From positions 434,001-498,000 of the forward strand of contig NZ_QFZL01000001.1 in the NCBI RefSeq assembly GCF_003171655.1: a DNA stretch of 64,000 nt, given 5' to 3'. This document shows, one piece after another, positions 9,252 through 18,414 of the stretch (its first letter is position 1; the number at the start of each line of letters is the position of its first letter). The notes beneath the pieces were generated by a model that ran no database searches, was not told where the DNA came from, and worked only from the letters and a program-made list of their open reading frames with translations. Made by a program: the position numbers and the translations under genes. The DNA is from Stakelama portus (GTDB lineage Bacteria > Pseudomonadota > Alphaproteobacteria > Sphingomonadales > Sphingomonadaceae).

Positions 9252-9611
9252 ATGACACGCTGGATATTCGCCGCCACCGCCGCCGCTGCACTGACGCTCG
9301 GGGGCTGCGGGGAATCGCCGGAAACCAACACCCTGCCGTCGGAAAACGCTGCAGTGGCCAATGATGCGATCGACAATGGCATGGCGACCAATGTGCAATC
9401 CGCCATTATCGAAATGAACGACAATACGCGCAATGTCGTGCTGGTCCGCGCGCTGATCGACGCCGGGCTGCAATGCCAGGGCGTGACCGAATCCGAACGC
9501 GTTTCGGATCGCGATGGCCTTCCGACCTGGCGTGCGACCTGCACCGACGGGACGCAGCATCTGGTGTCTTTCACCGCCGACGGGACGGCCTATACCGTCA
9601 GCCGCAACTAA
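9252..9611 (+). CDS. Small lipoprotein of unknown function
   Basis: 119 residues. ATG 9252 is preceded by GGGAGTGAAGAC. The leader TRWIFAATAAAALTLGGC has a lipobox LGGC, so Cys20 would be lipidated. The mature part is acidic with two Cys (QCQGV and ATCTDG) that could form a disulfide. No known domain was recognised. It follows the amidohydrolases by 60 bases and precedes the secretion genes by 44 bases on the same strand. Confidence 0.7.
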   Translation: MTRWIFAATAAAALTLGGCGESPETNTLPSENAAVANDAIDNGMATNVQSAIIEMNDNTRNVVLVRALIDAGLQCQGVTESERVSDRDGLPTWRATCTDGTQHLVSFTADGTAYTVSRN

Positions 9612-9655
9612 GGCTGCGATACCGCTGAGACCGGAATTGGGCTAAGCGCCGCTGC

Positions 9656-10198
9656 ATGGAGCTCTGGCCCGATTCCGAACCCGCGCCCCGGCGCGAAAGC
9701 CTGGTGAGCCAGCTGCTCGCCGGGCTGCGGGCGCGACGTTCGCCGGACGGAGCGTTGCGTGCGGAGCGGCCCGATTGGCGTTTTGCTGTGTTGGCGGGTC
9801 TGGCGATAGCAGCCGGACCGTTGGCGCTGTGGCTCAGCGCCGCAATTTCCGGCGCGTCGATCGAACGTTCCAATCAGTCGCTGCGCGCGCAGCTTGCCCC
9901 GCGTGCCGAAAGCAAGGCGCGCAATCGGGTCAGCCGGCGCGAGATCGCGCTGCTTGCGCAAACGCCCGGACTGGCCGCGACGATCGATGCGCTGGCTCGC
10001 GCGGTTCCCGCCAATGCCAATGTGCTTCGGCTCGCGCGCGCGCATGAGGGTGTTCTGGAAGTCGATATCGCTACGCCCGATCCGGACATGTTGCTGGCGA
10101 CGCTGCGCAGGCATCCATTGCTTGCGCAGCTGAAAGCGGTCGGGCAGCGATCGAGCGATGGCATGGTGATCGTGTCGCTGGCCGGGCCATCGCGATGA
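9656..10198 (+). CDS. PilN/GspL-like inner-membrane assembly protein
   Basis: 180 residues: a cytoplasmic tail, one membrane segment (FAVLAGLAIAAGPLALWLSAAI, ~residues 43-65), then a periplasmic helix and a ferredoxin-like region (VDIATPDPDMLLATLRRHP). This is the layout of PilN or of the C-terminal half of GspL. It overlaps the next gene by four bases. Together with the next two genes it forms a compact L-M-C-like set separate from the full-length gspL, gspM and gspC found further on. I infer a platform role beside the secretin gspD; family assignment is by architecture, not by a search. Confidence 0.6.
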   Translation: MELWPDSEPAPRRESLVSQLLAGLRARRSPDGALRAERPDWRFAVLAGLAIAAGPLALWLSAAISGASIERSNQSLRAQLAPRAESKARNRVSRREIALLAQTPGLAATIDALARAVPANANVLRLARAHEGVLEVDIATPDPDMLLATLRRHPLLAQLKAVGQRSSDGMVIVSLAGPSR

Positions 10199-10662
10199 AG
10201 CCTTCGCCGTTGCTGTTCGGCGTCGCCGGCGGGCTGATTGTCGCCGCTCTGGCTGTGCCTCAGGCGCTGCATGCGCTTGATCGCCTGTCGCGCGCGCGAA
10301 CCGAACATGCCCGCCTGACTGCCCAGCTCGCTGAACCGGAAGTCCGGCCGCTGTCGCTTGTCGCGCCGCCCTGGCGCGCGCCGCAGAATGACGCCGGGGC
10401 GGCGGCGCGTGCCATCGCAAAGCGGCTGCGCAGCGCGGCAATGGCCAATGGTTTGCTGGTGGAACAAATCGCACTGCGCCGCGCACCGCAGGGGCTGGCT
10501 GCGGTCGCGGTGCAACTATCGGGTTCGGAAAAGTCCATCATCGCCTTTGTCGACGGCATTTCCCGGGAACCACCGATGATACGCTTTCGTAGCTGGGAGA
10601 TCGCGCCGGGCGAGGGCGGCGGTCTGCGTTTTTCCGGCATCGCGGTGACGGCATGGCAGTGA
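10195..10662 (+). CDS. GspM subtype-b-like (PilO-like) inner-membrane protein
   Basis: 155 residues with one N-terminal membrane segment (LLFGVAGGLIVAALAVPQAL), a coiled stretch (LDRLSRARTEHARLTAQL) and a C-terminal ferredoxin-like fold (VQLSGSEKSIIAFVDGISREPPMIRF). That pattern fits the T2SS protein M subtype b / PilO group that pairs with PilN/GspL-like proteins. Both ends overlap its neighbours (ATGA at the start, 10 bases at the end), so the three-gene set is co-translated. Confidence 0.62.
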   Translation: MKPSPLLFGVAGGLIVAALAVPQALHALDRLSRARTEHARLTAQLAEPEVRPLSLVAPPWRAPQNDAGAAARAIAKRLRSAAMANGLLVEQIALRRAPQGLAAVAVQLSGSEKSIIAFVDGISREPPMIRFRSWEIAPGEGGGLRFSGIAVTAWQ

Positions 10663-11093
10663 AAACAGGCCCGCTCTGGATCGCAGTTGCAGGCATGACC
10701 CTGTTCGGGCTTGCAGCGCCATTGTTTCTCGCGCGTGGCGAAGACACGCCAGTGGCTGGCGACCGGGAGATTGCAGGCCCCTTGTCGCTGGAGCGTCCCG
10801 GTGCATTTGGCGCGCTGTATTCGCGCACCTTGTTTGCGGCGGCGGGCGATGATGCGCTTCCCGCCGACGCGCCCGATCTGATCGGCATTGTCGGGCGGCT
10901 GGGCGACGGGGCGGTTGCGCTGGTCCGGCTGGCCGATGGATCGAGCCGAACGATAGGGATTGGCGAAAGCGTCGATGGCTGGCGGCTCGATGCGCTCGCG
11001 ATCGATGCGGCGTCGTTCACGCGCGGCGGGCGTCAGATCCGCGTCGCGATCGCAACCGACGACGTGTCGCGAGCCGAAGAACCGCCTCAGTAA
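10653..11093 (+). CDS. GspC/PilP-like homology-region protein
   Basis: 146 residues: an N-terminal membrane segment (LWIAVAGMTLFGLAAPLFL) and a periplasmic region built like the HR domain of GspC and PilP (DLIGIVGRLGDGAVALVRLADG, then IGIGESVDGWRLDAL). In those families this domain contacts the secretin. There is no PDZ domain, unlike the larger GspC at 13158. Its stop overlaps the convergent gspD stop by seven bases. I infer that it links the small platform to a secretin, most simply the adjacent GspD. Confidence 0.6.
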   Translation: MAVKTGPLWIAVAGMTLFGLAAPLFLARGEDTPVAGDREIAGPLSLERPGAFGALYSRTLFAAAGDDALPADAPDLIGIVGRLGDGAVALVRLADGSSRTIGIGESVDGWRLDALAIDAASFTRGGRQIRVAIATDDVSRAEEPPQ

Positions 11094-13147
11094 ATCCCGT
11101 CGATTTCGACTTTCAGTCGCGGGGCGGGTGGGCGCAGCAGCATCGAATGATGCTCGCGATTTTCCTGCTCTTCGGCGCGCAGCCGGGCATAGCGATCCGC
11201 CGCCGCTGCCGAAGCATCCTCGCCATTGCGCAAAATGGTGGGCTTCAGGAAAATGAACAGCGTCCGTTTGTCGTGGCTTTCCTGTCGCGACCGGAAAAGC
11301 TCGCCGATGATCGGGATCTGGCCCAGGATCGGGACCGCCGAAATCACCTGCTGATAATTGTCGGACGTCAGACCGCCGAGCACGATCGTGCTGCCATTGT
11401 CGGCCAGTACCGTCGTCGTCACCGATCGTTTGTTGGTGATGATGTCGGAGGCGCTGCTCAGTTGTACGGGAGAGATTGACGAGGCTTCCTGCGTCACGTC
11501 GAGCCGGATCGTGTCGCCCGCGTTGATCCGCGGCAGCACGCGCAGCGTGATGCCGACATCCTTGCGTTCGATCGTGGTATAGGGCGTCGCACCGGAATCG
11601 CTGGTCAGGATCGATCCGGTTACGAACGGCACTTCCTGTGCCGCGACGAATTCGCCCATGCCATTGTCGACCACCGTGATCTGCGGCGTCGAAAGCAGAT
11701 TGGCGCGCGTCGAGGTCGCCAGCGCCTGTACCAGGATCGAGAAATCGTCGCCGATCGCCACATTGCCGCTAAAGCCGTCGCCCAGAAGCCGGCCGGCCGG
11801 CACGCCCAGCAGAGACAGGATCGTGCCGAGCGAGGGGCCGGGCGTGCTGAACGACGTGCCGGCGCCTTCGATATCATCGAGCACCGCGCCGCTGGTTCCC
11901 AGCTGCACCGCGAGCGATTCCGCATCGTCGCCGGTGATTTCGGCAATCGCCGCTTCGATCAGCACCTGCGGACGACGCACATCGAGCTCGGCCAGCAACT
12001 CCTCGATAGTGGCCATCATCGCGGGGGTGCCGCGCACGACGATGGCGTTGATGTCCGGCGCGGGCTGCACGGTCACGTCGGGCGTCGAAAAGCCGGCGGG
12101 CGTTTCGGTGCGCGTCGCGGAAATCTGGCCCGAACCGGCTTGCGTGGCGGTATCCATGCCGTTGGTATCGGCGCCGGTGGCTGAAGTAAGGTTGGAAAGC
12201 GCGCGCGTCGGGCTGATCCGTGCCGAACCATTGCCCGACAGGCTGCGCGCCACCGGATTGGTCGCTTCGGATTCGATGCCCAGCGTGCCGCGCAGCACCT
12301 CTGTCACGCTTTCGGCATCGGCATAGGAAAGGCGAAAGACGCGCGTCACCGGGGTCGCGCCACCCGGTTCGTCGAGCGATGCGGCGATGCGGCGTGCCTC
12401 CGCCACTGCGGCGGGCGTGCCGCGCACGATCACGACGTTGCTGCGCGTGTCGGCGGCAATCCGCGTGGCGCCGACCGTCTGTTCGCCGTTGCCGCCGCCC
12501 ATCACATTCTGCAGCGATTCAGCCACCTGGGCGGCATTGCCATAGCGCAAGGATATCGTCGCAAAGCTGGAGCCGCCATCGCCGTCGAGCTGGCGTACGA
12601 TGGCTTCGATCCGCCGGACATTGTCGGCATAATCGGTGACGACGATGGCGTTGGGACTGGTCAGCGGTTCGACGCTGCCGAAATTGGCGACCAGCGGCCG
12701 GACGACACGCGCAGCCTCTCCGGCGGGCACATTGGACAGGCGGATCATCCGCGTCGTCAGTTCCTGCCCTGCGGTGCTGCGGGTCGGGGCGCCGCCGTCG
12801 CGCACGGCGTTCGCCTGCGGCACGATCCGCCATGCACGGCCCGAACGCACCGCCGCGAATCCGTTGGCGCGCAGCACCGACTGGAACAGCTCCCATACCC
12901 CCGCACGCGTCAGCGGCTGGGCAGAGGTGACGGTCACCACGCCTTTGACCGCAGGGTCGAGGATCAGCGTTCGCCCGGTGATCCGCGAAATCTGTTCCGC
13001 AACATCCGCGATTTCCACGCCGCGCATGTTGATGACGATGTCCGCCGCGTCCTGCATCGGCACGGTTTGTGCCATCACGGTTGCGGGGGGCGTCAGCAAC
13101 ATGCCCATGGCCGCCAGGAAATGCGTGGAGATGCGAATCGAATGCAC
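11087..13147 (-). CDS. gspD: Type II secretion system secretin GspD
   Basis: 686 residues with a signal peptide ending in TVMA. An N0 domain (VINMRGVEIADVAEQISRIT) and three repeated N domains follow, recognisable by recurring VVRGTPA-type and LPNANAIVV-type strands. The C-terminal secretin domain contains VQALATSTRANLLSTPQ, VPFVTGS and VPILGQIPIIGELF. It forms the outer-membrane gate through which folded proteins leave. A Ser/Thr/Gly-rich linker in the N3 region is long. It is the last gene of the leftward gspG-H-I-C-D run. Confidence 0.95.
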   Translation of the reverse strand: MHSIRISTHFLAAMGMLLTPPATVMAQTVPMQDAADIVINMRGVEIADVAEQISRITGRTLILDPAVKGVVTVTSAQPLTRAGVWELFQSVLRANGFAAVRSGRAWRIVPQANAVRDGGAPTRSTAGQELTTRMIRLSNVPAGEAARVVRPLVANFGSVEPLTSPNAIVVTDYADNVRRIEAIVRQLDGDGGSSFATISLRYGNAAQVAESLQNVMGGGNGEQTVGATRIAADTRSNVVIVRGTPAAVAEARRIAASLDEPGGATPVTRVFRLSYADAESVTEVLRGTLGIESEATNPVARSLSGNGSARISPTRALSNLTSATGADTNGMDTATQAGSGQISATRTETPAGFSTPDVTVQPAPDINAIVVRGTPAMMATIEELLAELDVRRPQVLIEAAIAEITGDDAESLAVQLGTSGAVLDDIEGAGTSFSTPGPSLGTILSLLGVPAGRLLGDGFSGNVAIGDDFSILVQALATSTRANLLSTPQITVVDNGMGEFVAAQEVPFVTGSILTSDSGATPYTTIERKDVGITLRVLPRINAGDTIRLDVTQEASSISPVQLSSASDIITNKRSVTTTVLADNGSTIVLGGLTSDNYQQVISAVPILGQIPIIGELFRSRQESHDKRTLFIFLKPTILRNGEDASAAAADRYARLRAEEQENREHHSMLLRPPAPRLKVEIDGIY

Positions 13148-13157
13148 GGAAATTTCC

Positions 13158-13919
13158 CTAGCGGAGAGGCATGGTGACGGTCAGCCGGTTACCTTGGCGG
13201 ATCACTGTGACGCTGGCGTTACCATTGGCCTGTGCCGCCTGAATCGCGGCGGCTGCGGCAGCGGGATCGTTGAGCGCCGCGCCGTTGATCGATTCGATGA
13301 CGTCGCCGGGCATCAGCCCGGGCGGCGGGCTGTCGCCGATATGCAGGCCGTCCGCTCCCGGCGTCGCGTCGAAACGCTGTAACAGGCTGGCCGCATTGGC
13401 GGGCTGCGCGGGCGCGGCTGCCGCGCCGCCTTGCGGCTCCTGTGCGCCTTGTGCCTGACGCTGCTCGGGCGAAAGCGTCGGATCAGGGAAGGTCAGAGCC
13501 TCGATCCGTCCGGCATTTTCGATCACCACCCGGTCGCGCAGGATGCTGCGGATCGTGCCCTGGCTCACGCGTGCGCCGACCCCGAAACTCTCGACCGGTC
13601 CGCCTTCGACCGAAATGAAGGCGGTCGAAAGCGATGCCGGGACAGCCGCGACCACGCCCTTGAGTTCGAGCGGCAGCGATGTGCGCTGCAGCGCTTCGAC
13701 ACTTGCCTTGCCGAACGGAGCCAGTGCCAGGGCGGGTGCGATGTCGGTCGCCGGGGCAGCCATGCCCGTGGGAACCGTGATCGCTCCGGTGCCCGCATGC
13801 CCGGCGATCCGCCAGGTCAGTCCGGCAAGTGCGAAGGCGACCGAAATGACGACCGCGCCGGTCAGCAGATCGAGTGTCGTGCGCGCCTGACGCGGGGAAA
13901 GGGCGATTCGCGGACTCAT
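13158..13919 (-). CDS. gspC: Type II secretion system protein GspC
   Basis: 253 residues: a membrane segment near the N-terminus (LLTGAVVISVAFALAGLTW), an HR domain (LPLELKGVVAAVP, then FISVEGGPVESFGVGARV) and a C-terminal PDZ domain (IGDSPPPGLMPGDVIESINGAAL). GspC couples the inner-membrane platform to GspD and helps choose substrates. It starts inside the end of gspI (four-base overlap) and stops 10 bases before gspD. Confidence 0.9.
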   Translation of the reverse strand: MSPRIALSPRQARTTLDLLTGAVVISVAFALAGLTWRIAGHAGTGAITVPTGMAAPATDIAPALALAPFGKASVEALQRTSLPLELKGVVAAVPASLSTAFISVEGGPVESFGVGARVSQGTIRSILRDRVVIENAGRIEALTFPDPTLSPEQRQAQGAQEPQGGAAAAPAQPANAASLLQRFDATPGADGLHIGDSPPPGLMPGDVIESINGAALNDPAAAAAAIQAAQANGNASVTVIRQGNRLTVTMPLR

Positions 13920-14278
13920 CGACGCTGTGCTTCAACGAAGCCATCGAGCGTTGCAAGCGGCGCTTCTTCGCCCGGAGCGCGCACGGCAATCCGTACGCGC
14001 TCGATTGCGCGATCGTCGGTGGGTTCGCGTTTTTCGGTCACCAGCCACTGCTGGTTGAGCATCTCCACTAGCCCGGGCATGCCGCGCGCGCCGAGCGACA
14101 GTTCGGCGAGCCGGTTTTCGGCAACCCACATCGCCGTGGCGCGCCGTTCCAGCGCGCGGGTCGAATCGATGTGCGATTCCACGGTTCGCGTGAGCCCTAC
14201 CGCCGCGATTGCCAGGACCGACAGCGCGACCAGCGCCTCGATCAGCGAAAAGCCGGAATGTTCGGGCCCCGCGCTCAT
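13916..14278 (-). CDS. gspI: Type II secretion minor pseudopilin GspI
   Basis: 120 residues from the ATG at 14278, which overlaps the gspH stop by four bases. The leader MSAGPEHSG is cut before FSLIEALVALSVLAIAAVG, the class III prepilin motif with Glu at position +5. The remainder is a short globular domain ending in GFVEAQRR. GspI is the core of the minor pseudopilin tip with GspJ and GspK. Confidence 0.9.
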   Translation of the reverse strand: MSAGPEHSGFSLIEALVALSVLAIAAVGLTRTVESHIDSTRALERRATAMWVAENRLAELSLGARGMPGLVEMLNQQWLVTEKREPTDDRAIERVRIAVRAPGEEAPLATLDGFVEAQRR

Positions 14279-14787
14279 GACCCGGACAGCGCCGCAGGTA
14301 TTGCAGTCGCCGTCAGACCGTCGAACGTCACGCGCCAACGCTGATCGCCGCTTTCGATCGTGGCCAGCAACGGCTGTCCCGCACCATCGACGCCCAGCAC
14401 CACCGGCGGTTTGACGTTCAGCGTCATCACGATCCCGCCGGGCAGTTCGTGAAAGCCAAATGCCCCACCGGTCCGCGCTACCAGACCGTCGGAGCCGTAA
14501 TCGGCAAAGCCGTAGCCATGTTTCTCGACAGTGAAGGCGATCATATGATCGCCCAGCATCGCATCGTCCGCCGCCGCCTGAAGCTGGGTCGCCAGCCGCC
14601 GCGCCTCGGTTTCGACATTGGGCGCGCGCGTGACGCTGCCGATACCCAGCGATACGGCACCCGCCGCGACGCCGATAATCGCCAGCACGATCAGCATTTC
14701 GATCAGCGTAAGCCCGCGCTCACGCACGGGCACGTTGCCGCTCGGTCGATTGGAAAGCCGGGCGGGTTCAGCCTTCGATATCGGCAT
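14275..14787 (-). CDS. gspH: Type II secretion minor pseudopilin GspH
   Basis: About 170 residues. The prepilin signal is RERG before LTLIEMLIVLAIIGVAAG with Glu +5. The ATG at 14787 gives a 25-residue leader and overlaps the gspG end by 20 bases. A GTG at 14733 would give a seven-residue leader and is equally plausible. The globular part carries the GspH-type pattern LATQLQAAADDAMLG and VTFDGL. Confidence 0.85.
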   Translation of the reverse strand: MPISKAEPARLSNRPSGNVPVRERGLTLIEMLIVLAIIGVAAGAVSLGIGSVTRAPNVETEARRLATQLQAAADDAMLGDHMIAFTVEKHGYGFADYGSDGLVARTGGAFGFHELPGGIVMTLNVKPPVVLGVDGAGQPLLATIESGDQRWRVTFDGLTATAIPAALSGS

Positions 14788-15241
14788 CGACGCCTTCGCC
14801 ACCGGGCTTGCCGTCGCGACCGAGCGACTTGAGCGTGAACCGCGATCCTTCATTGGTATAGAGGAAGGGGCGTTCCCATCCGTCGAGCGCGGGGGAGGAA
14901 AGATAGCCGCCGTCCGCCCATGCGGGCGGCACCGGCGGCGTCGCGGGTTTTTCGACAAGCGCCTGCAATCCCTGCTGCGTGGTCGGGAGCATGCCGTTGT
15001 CGATCCGGTACATCTTCAGTGCCGCCGACACCGTGGTCATATTGGCTTTGGTGGTGGTGACGCGCGCCTGATCCGGCCGGCCCATGACATTCATCGCGAT
15101 GATGCTGCCGACGATCGCGATGATCACCAGCACGACCAGCATTTCGACGAGTGTCAGTCCATCTTCCCCCGACGGCGAATCCTTGCGGACAATGCGTGCG
15201 GCTGTCAGGCTGTCACAAAATTGTTGGAAAACTATGCGCAT
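14768..15241 (-). CDS. gspG: Type II secretion major pseudopilin GspG
   Basis: 157 residues. The leader ends SGEDG before LTLVEMLVVLVIIAIVGSII. The mature protein has the GspG hallmarks: LKMYRIDNGMLPTTQQGLQALVEKP, the WADGGYL loop, and a C-terminal calcium-loop-like region (DGKPGGEGVDADIEG). It polymerises into the piston-like pseudopilus. It is first in the leftward run and starts only nine bases from the nearest start codon of the divergent gspL. Confidence 0.93.
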   Translation of the reverse strand: MRIVFQQFCDSLTAARIVRKDSPSGEDGLTLVEMLVVLVIIAIVGSIIAMNVMGRPDQARVTTTKANMTTVSAALKMYRIDNGMLPTTQQGLQALVEKPATPPVPPAWADGGYLSSPALDGWERPFLYTNEGSRFTLKSLGRDGKPGGEGVDADIEG

Positions 15242-15250
15242 CGCTGTCCC

Positions 15251-16372
15251 ATGCGTTCGGTCGATGAAAATATGATGACATCCGACAAAGCGGTTTCAGC
15301 GGTGCCGGGTCGTGCCGACGGCGTGTGGAGCCTTGCCGGCGGCGTGCCCAGCATAGTCGAGCCCGAGGGGCCTGCAACCTTGCTGGTGCCTGCCGAATCG
15401 GTGCGAATGCTGGCGGTCGATCTGCCGCTCGCCTCGCCAGCGAAACGGCGCGAGGCATTGCCCTTCGCGATCGAAGACCGAATCGCCGATCCGCTCGACA
15501 AGGTGCATCTCGCGCTCGGCGAATCGGTCGGCGACAAACGCTATCTGGTCGGTGTCGTGCGCCGCGAGGTGATGGAACGCTGGGTCGCGATCGCGCACGA
15601 ACATGGCCTTGGCCATGCCGCGATGGTGCCCGACGCGCTTGCGTTGCCGCCGGTGTCACCGGGCGAATGGTGGATCGATATCGACGACGGACGCGCGGTG
15701 GTGCGCACCGATGAAGGCGGCTTTGCCTGTCCCGTCGGGCTGCTCGGGGCCGCCTGGGAAGCGGCTCGACGCCCGGCCATTGTCCATAGCGGCGAACCGA
15801 TTCCCGAAGCGATGCAGCCCGTTCGACAGGGGACGATCGACCGCGAAGCGATGGTTGCACAGCTTGCCAGACCCGCGCTCGATCTGCGGCAGGGCGCATT
15901 TGCGCGCGGCGGGGCAGGCGGCCGTTTCTGGCGTCGCGCGGCGCTGATCCTCGCAATCGGTGTGGCGGCGCATGTCGTGATCGCGCTGGGCGATACGCTG
16001 ATGCTCCATGTGATCGCGGATCGCCGCGAGGCCGAAACCCGGGCGCTGGTGGCGCAGATGGCGCCGGGGACTGCGCTGGGCGACGATGTGGCAGGCGCCG
16101 TTGCCGACATGCTGCCGGTGACTGGTACGCGCGCCGTGCCGCAGAGTTTTCTGCCGATGCTGTCGCGCATTTCCGGTGCGCTCGCACCGGTCGGCGGGGG
16201 GCTCACCATGCAGGCAATGGCATTTCAGGCGGATATACTGACGATGGATTTCGCCCCTGCCGAGGCCGGAATGGCGGCGCGCATTGAAACGGCGCTGCGT
16301 TCCGCCGGTGTCTCCGCCAATGTCGCACAGGCGGCCGATGGCACGATCCGCATCACTGCGCGCGCCGCATGA
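15251..16372 (+). CDS. gspL: Type II secretion system protein GspL
   Basis: About 373 residues. The N-terminal actin-like cytoplasmic domain (LLVPAESVRMLAVDLPL, RREALPFAIEDRI) binds the GspE ATPase. A membrane segment (RAALILAIGVAAHVVIAL) lies near residue 235, and the C-terminal periplasmic ferredoxin-like domain pairs with GspM. ATG 15251 and ATG 15272 are both possible; neither has a strong ribosome site. Its stop overlaps gspM by four bases. Confidence 0.88.
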   Translation: MRSVDENMMTSDKAVSAVPGRADGVWSLAGGVPSIVEPEGPATLLVPAESVRMLAVDLPLASPAKRREALPFAIEDRIADPLDKVHLALGESVGDKRYLVGVVRREVMERWVAIAHEHGLGHAAMVPDALALPPVSPGEWWIDIDDGRAVVRTDEGGFACPVGLLGAAWEAARRPAIVHSGEPIPEAMQPVRQGTIDREAMVAQLARPALDLRQGAFARGGAGGRFWRRAALILAIGVAAHVVIALGDTLMLHVIADRREAETRALVAQMAPGTALGDDVAGAVADMLPVTGTRAVPQSFLPMLSRISGALAPVGGGLTMQAMAFQADILTMDFAPAEAGMAARIETALRSAGVSANVAQAADGTIRITARAA

Positions 16373-16863
16373 GCCGGTTGCCTATCTCTGCGATCGAACC
16401 GACCTTCGCCCGCATCGGGACGTGGTGGGATGGCCTGAGCAATCGCGAGCGCTGGATGGTCGGTGGGCTGGGACTGTTCCTTGCTGCGCTCATCGTCATT
16501 TATGGCATCGTAAAGCCGCTTCAGGCCGCCCGCGCCGATGCGATGCAGCAAATCCGCACCTATGAAACCCTCAACGCGCGCATCCGCGCCGCCGGAACGC
16601 TTTCCGCAACCCCGCCCCCCGCGATTCAGGCGGGGGCGACAACCGATATATTGACGGCGTCGGCGCAGCGTTTCGGCATCGACGCTGCAGTCGCGCAAAC
16701 GCCCGAAGGCGCCCGTGTCGAAATCGTGCAGGCGAAGTATGACGATATCCTCGCCTGGATCGCCGATCTCGCGACCGGCAGCAGCCTGAACCTGACGCGC
16801 CTCGACATGAAACGCGGCGCCGCGCCGGGGCAGGTCAGTGTCACTGCGGAATTCGCGCAATGA
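16369..16863 (+). CDS. gspM: Type II secretion system protein GspM
   Basis: 164 residues: a short cytoplasmic lead with the GspM-type NRERWMVGGLGLFLAALIVIYG, which is the single membrane segment, then a periplasmic ferredoxin-like domain (VEIVQAKYDDILAWIADLAT, LTRLDMKRG). It stabilises GspL and the platform. It overlaps gspL and gspE by four bases each. Confidence 0.9.
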   Translation: MSRLPISAIEPTFARIGTWWDGLSNRERWMVGGLGLFLAALIVIYGIVKPLQAARADAMQQIRTYETLNARIRAAGTLSATPPPAIQAGATTDILTASAQRFGIDAAVAQTPEGARVEIVQAKYDDILAWIADLATGSSLNLTRLDMKRGAAPGQVSVTAEFAQ

Positions 16864-18356
16864 ACGAAACGCTGCCCCTTTCCGGCGACGGCGCGGAACC
16901 GCGCGCGCTCCCTTATGGCTTTGCGCGCAGGCAGGGGGTGTTGCTGCGCTCTGGCGCGGACGGCGGCCCCGAATGCGTCCACCGCCCGGATGCCACGCTC
17001 GATGCGCTGCTCGAAGTACAGCGCGTTGCGCCCGGGGTGCGGTTCATATCGGTTGCGGAAGACGCCTTCTCCGCCGCGCTCGCCGCGGCCTATTCGGGCG
17101 TTGGCGGCGGCTCTTCGGATATCGACCTTGGCGATATGGACCTTGCCGCGCTTGCCGACAGCGCCGCGACGATCGACGACTTGCTCGACACGCGCGACGA
17201 TGCGCCGGTCATCCGGCTGATCAACGCGCTGCTGCTCGAAGCGATCAAGGAAGGCGCGTCGGACGTGCATATCGAAACGCAGGAAAAGCGGCTGATCGTC
17301 CGCTTCCGCGTCGATGGCGTGCTGCGCGACATGATCGAGCCGCCGCGCGCGCTGGCGCCGTTGCTCGTCAGCCGTATCAAGGTGATGGCGAAGCTCGACA
17401 TTGCCGAAAAGCGTGTGCCGCAGGATGGGCGCGTCACGCTGCGCATCGGCGGCCATGATGTCGATGCGCGCGTGTCGACCATTCCGACCCAGCATGGCGA
17501 GCGCGTTGTCCTGCGCCTGCTCGAACGCGGCAGCATGAAGCTGGAACTCGGCGGCCTGGGCATGAGTGAACGCGACCGCGAGGTCTTCGGTCGCCTGCTC
17601 GAACGCCCGCACGGCATATTGCTGGTCACTGGCCCCACCGGCTCGGGCAAGACGACCACGCTCTATACCGCGCTTACCCGGCTCAACGATCGCAAGCGCA
17701 ATGTGATGACGGTCGAGGATCCGATCGAATATGAACTTGCCGGCGTCGCGCAGACGCAAGTCAATCCGCGCACCGACATGACATTCGCGCGGGGGCTGCG
17801 CGCGATCCTGCGTCAGGACCCCGATGTGATCATGGTCGGCGAAATCCGCGACCATGAAACCGCGCAGGTTGCCGTCCGATCGGCGATGACCGGGCATTTC
17901 GTCCTGTCGACGCTGCACACCAACAGCGCGGTCGGATCGGTGACGCGCCTGATCGACATGGGCGTCGAGCGTTACCTGCTCGCGCCGATGGTGGTGGGGC
18001 TCTGTGCCCAGCGGCTCGTCCGTCGCCTCTGCCCCGAATGCCGCCGCAAGGACGAAGCAACCGAAGCCGATGCGGTGCTTCTGGGCGGCGCGATCAAGCC
18101 GGGCAGGCAGCTGTGGCGCGCAGTCGGTTGCGACCAATGCCATGGCGATGGCTATCGCGGTCGCGCAGGCATTTACGAAGTCATCGCCGTCGACGAGAAA
18201 TTCCAGTCGATGATCCATGACGGCGCAAGCGAAGCCGAACTCGAGCGCCATGCGCACGCCGATAATCCCAGCCTGCTCGACGATGGCATCGCCAAGATCC
18301 GCGATGGCACGACCACGGTCGAGGAAGTCGCCCGCGTCGTCAGGGACGAAGGGTAA
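16860..18356 (+). CDS. gspE: Type II secretion ATPase GspE
   Basis: 498 residues. The N-terminal domain docks on GspL. The ATPase core has Walker A GPTGSGKTT (258-266), the Asp box, Walker B DPDVIMVGEIRD and the His box TLHTNSA. A four-cysteine zinc element (CPECRRK and CDQCHGDG) follows near residue 395-430. It powers pseudopilus assembly as a cytoplasmic hexamer. The complete set of motifs indicates an active enzyme. Confidence 0.95.
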   Translation: MNETLPLSGDGAEPRALPYGFARRQGVLLRSGADGGPECVHRPDATLDALLEVQRVAPGVRFISVAEDAFSAALAAAYSGVGGGSSDIDLGDMDLAALADSAATIDDLLDTRDDAPVIRLINALLLEAIKEGASDVHIETQEKRLIVRFRVDGVLRDMIEPPRALAPLLVSRIKVMAKLDIAEKRVPQDGRVTLRIGGHDVDARVSTIPTQHGERVVLRLLERGSMKLELGGLGMSERDREVFGRLLERPHGILLVTGPTGSGKTTTLYTALTRLNDRKRNVMTVEDPIEYELAGVAQTQVNPRTDMTFARGLRAILRQDPDVIMVGEIRDHETAQVAVRSAMTGHFVLSTLHTNSAVGSVTRLIDMGVERYLLAPMVVGLCAQRLVRRLCPECRRKDEATEADAVLLGGAIKPGRQLWRAVGCDQCHGDGYRGRAGIYEVIAVDEKFQSMIHDGASEAELERHAHADNPSLLDDGIAKIRDGTTTVEEVARVVRDEG

Positions 18357-18414
18357 GAGATGGCATACCATCTGCCCGGTTCATTGCCGTCGCGAAAGCG
18401 TGCATAGCCGCTAT

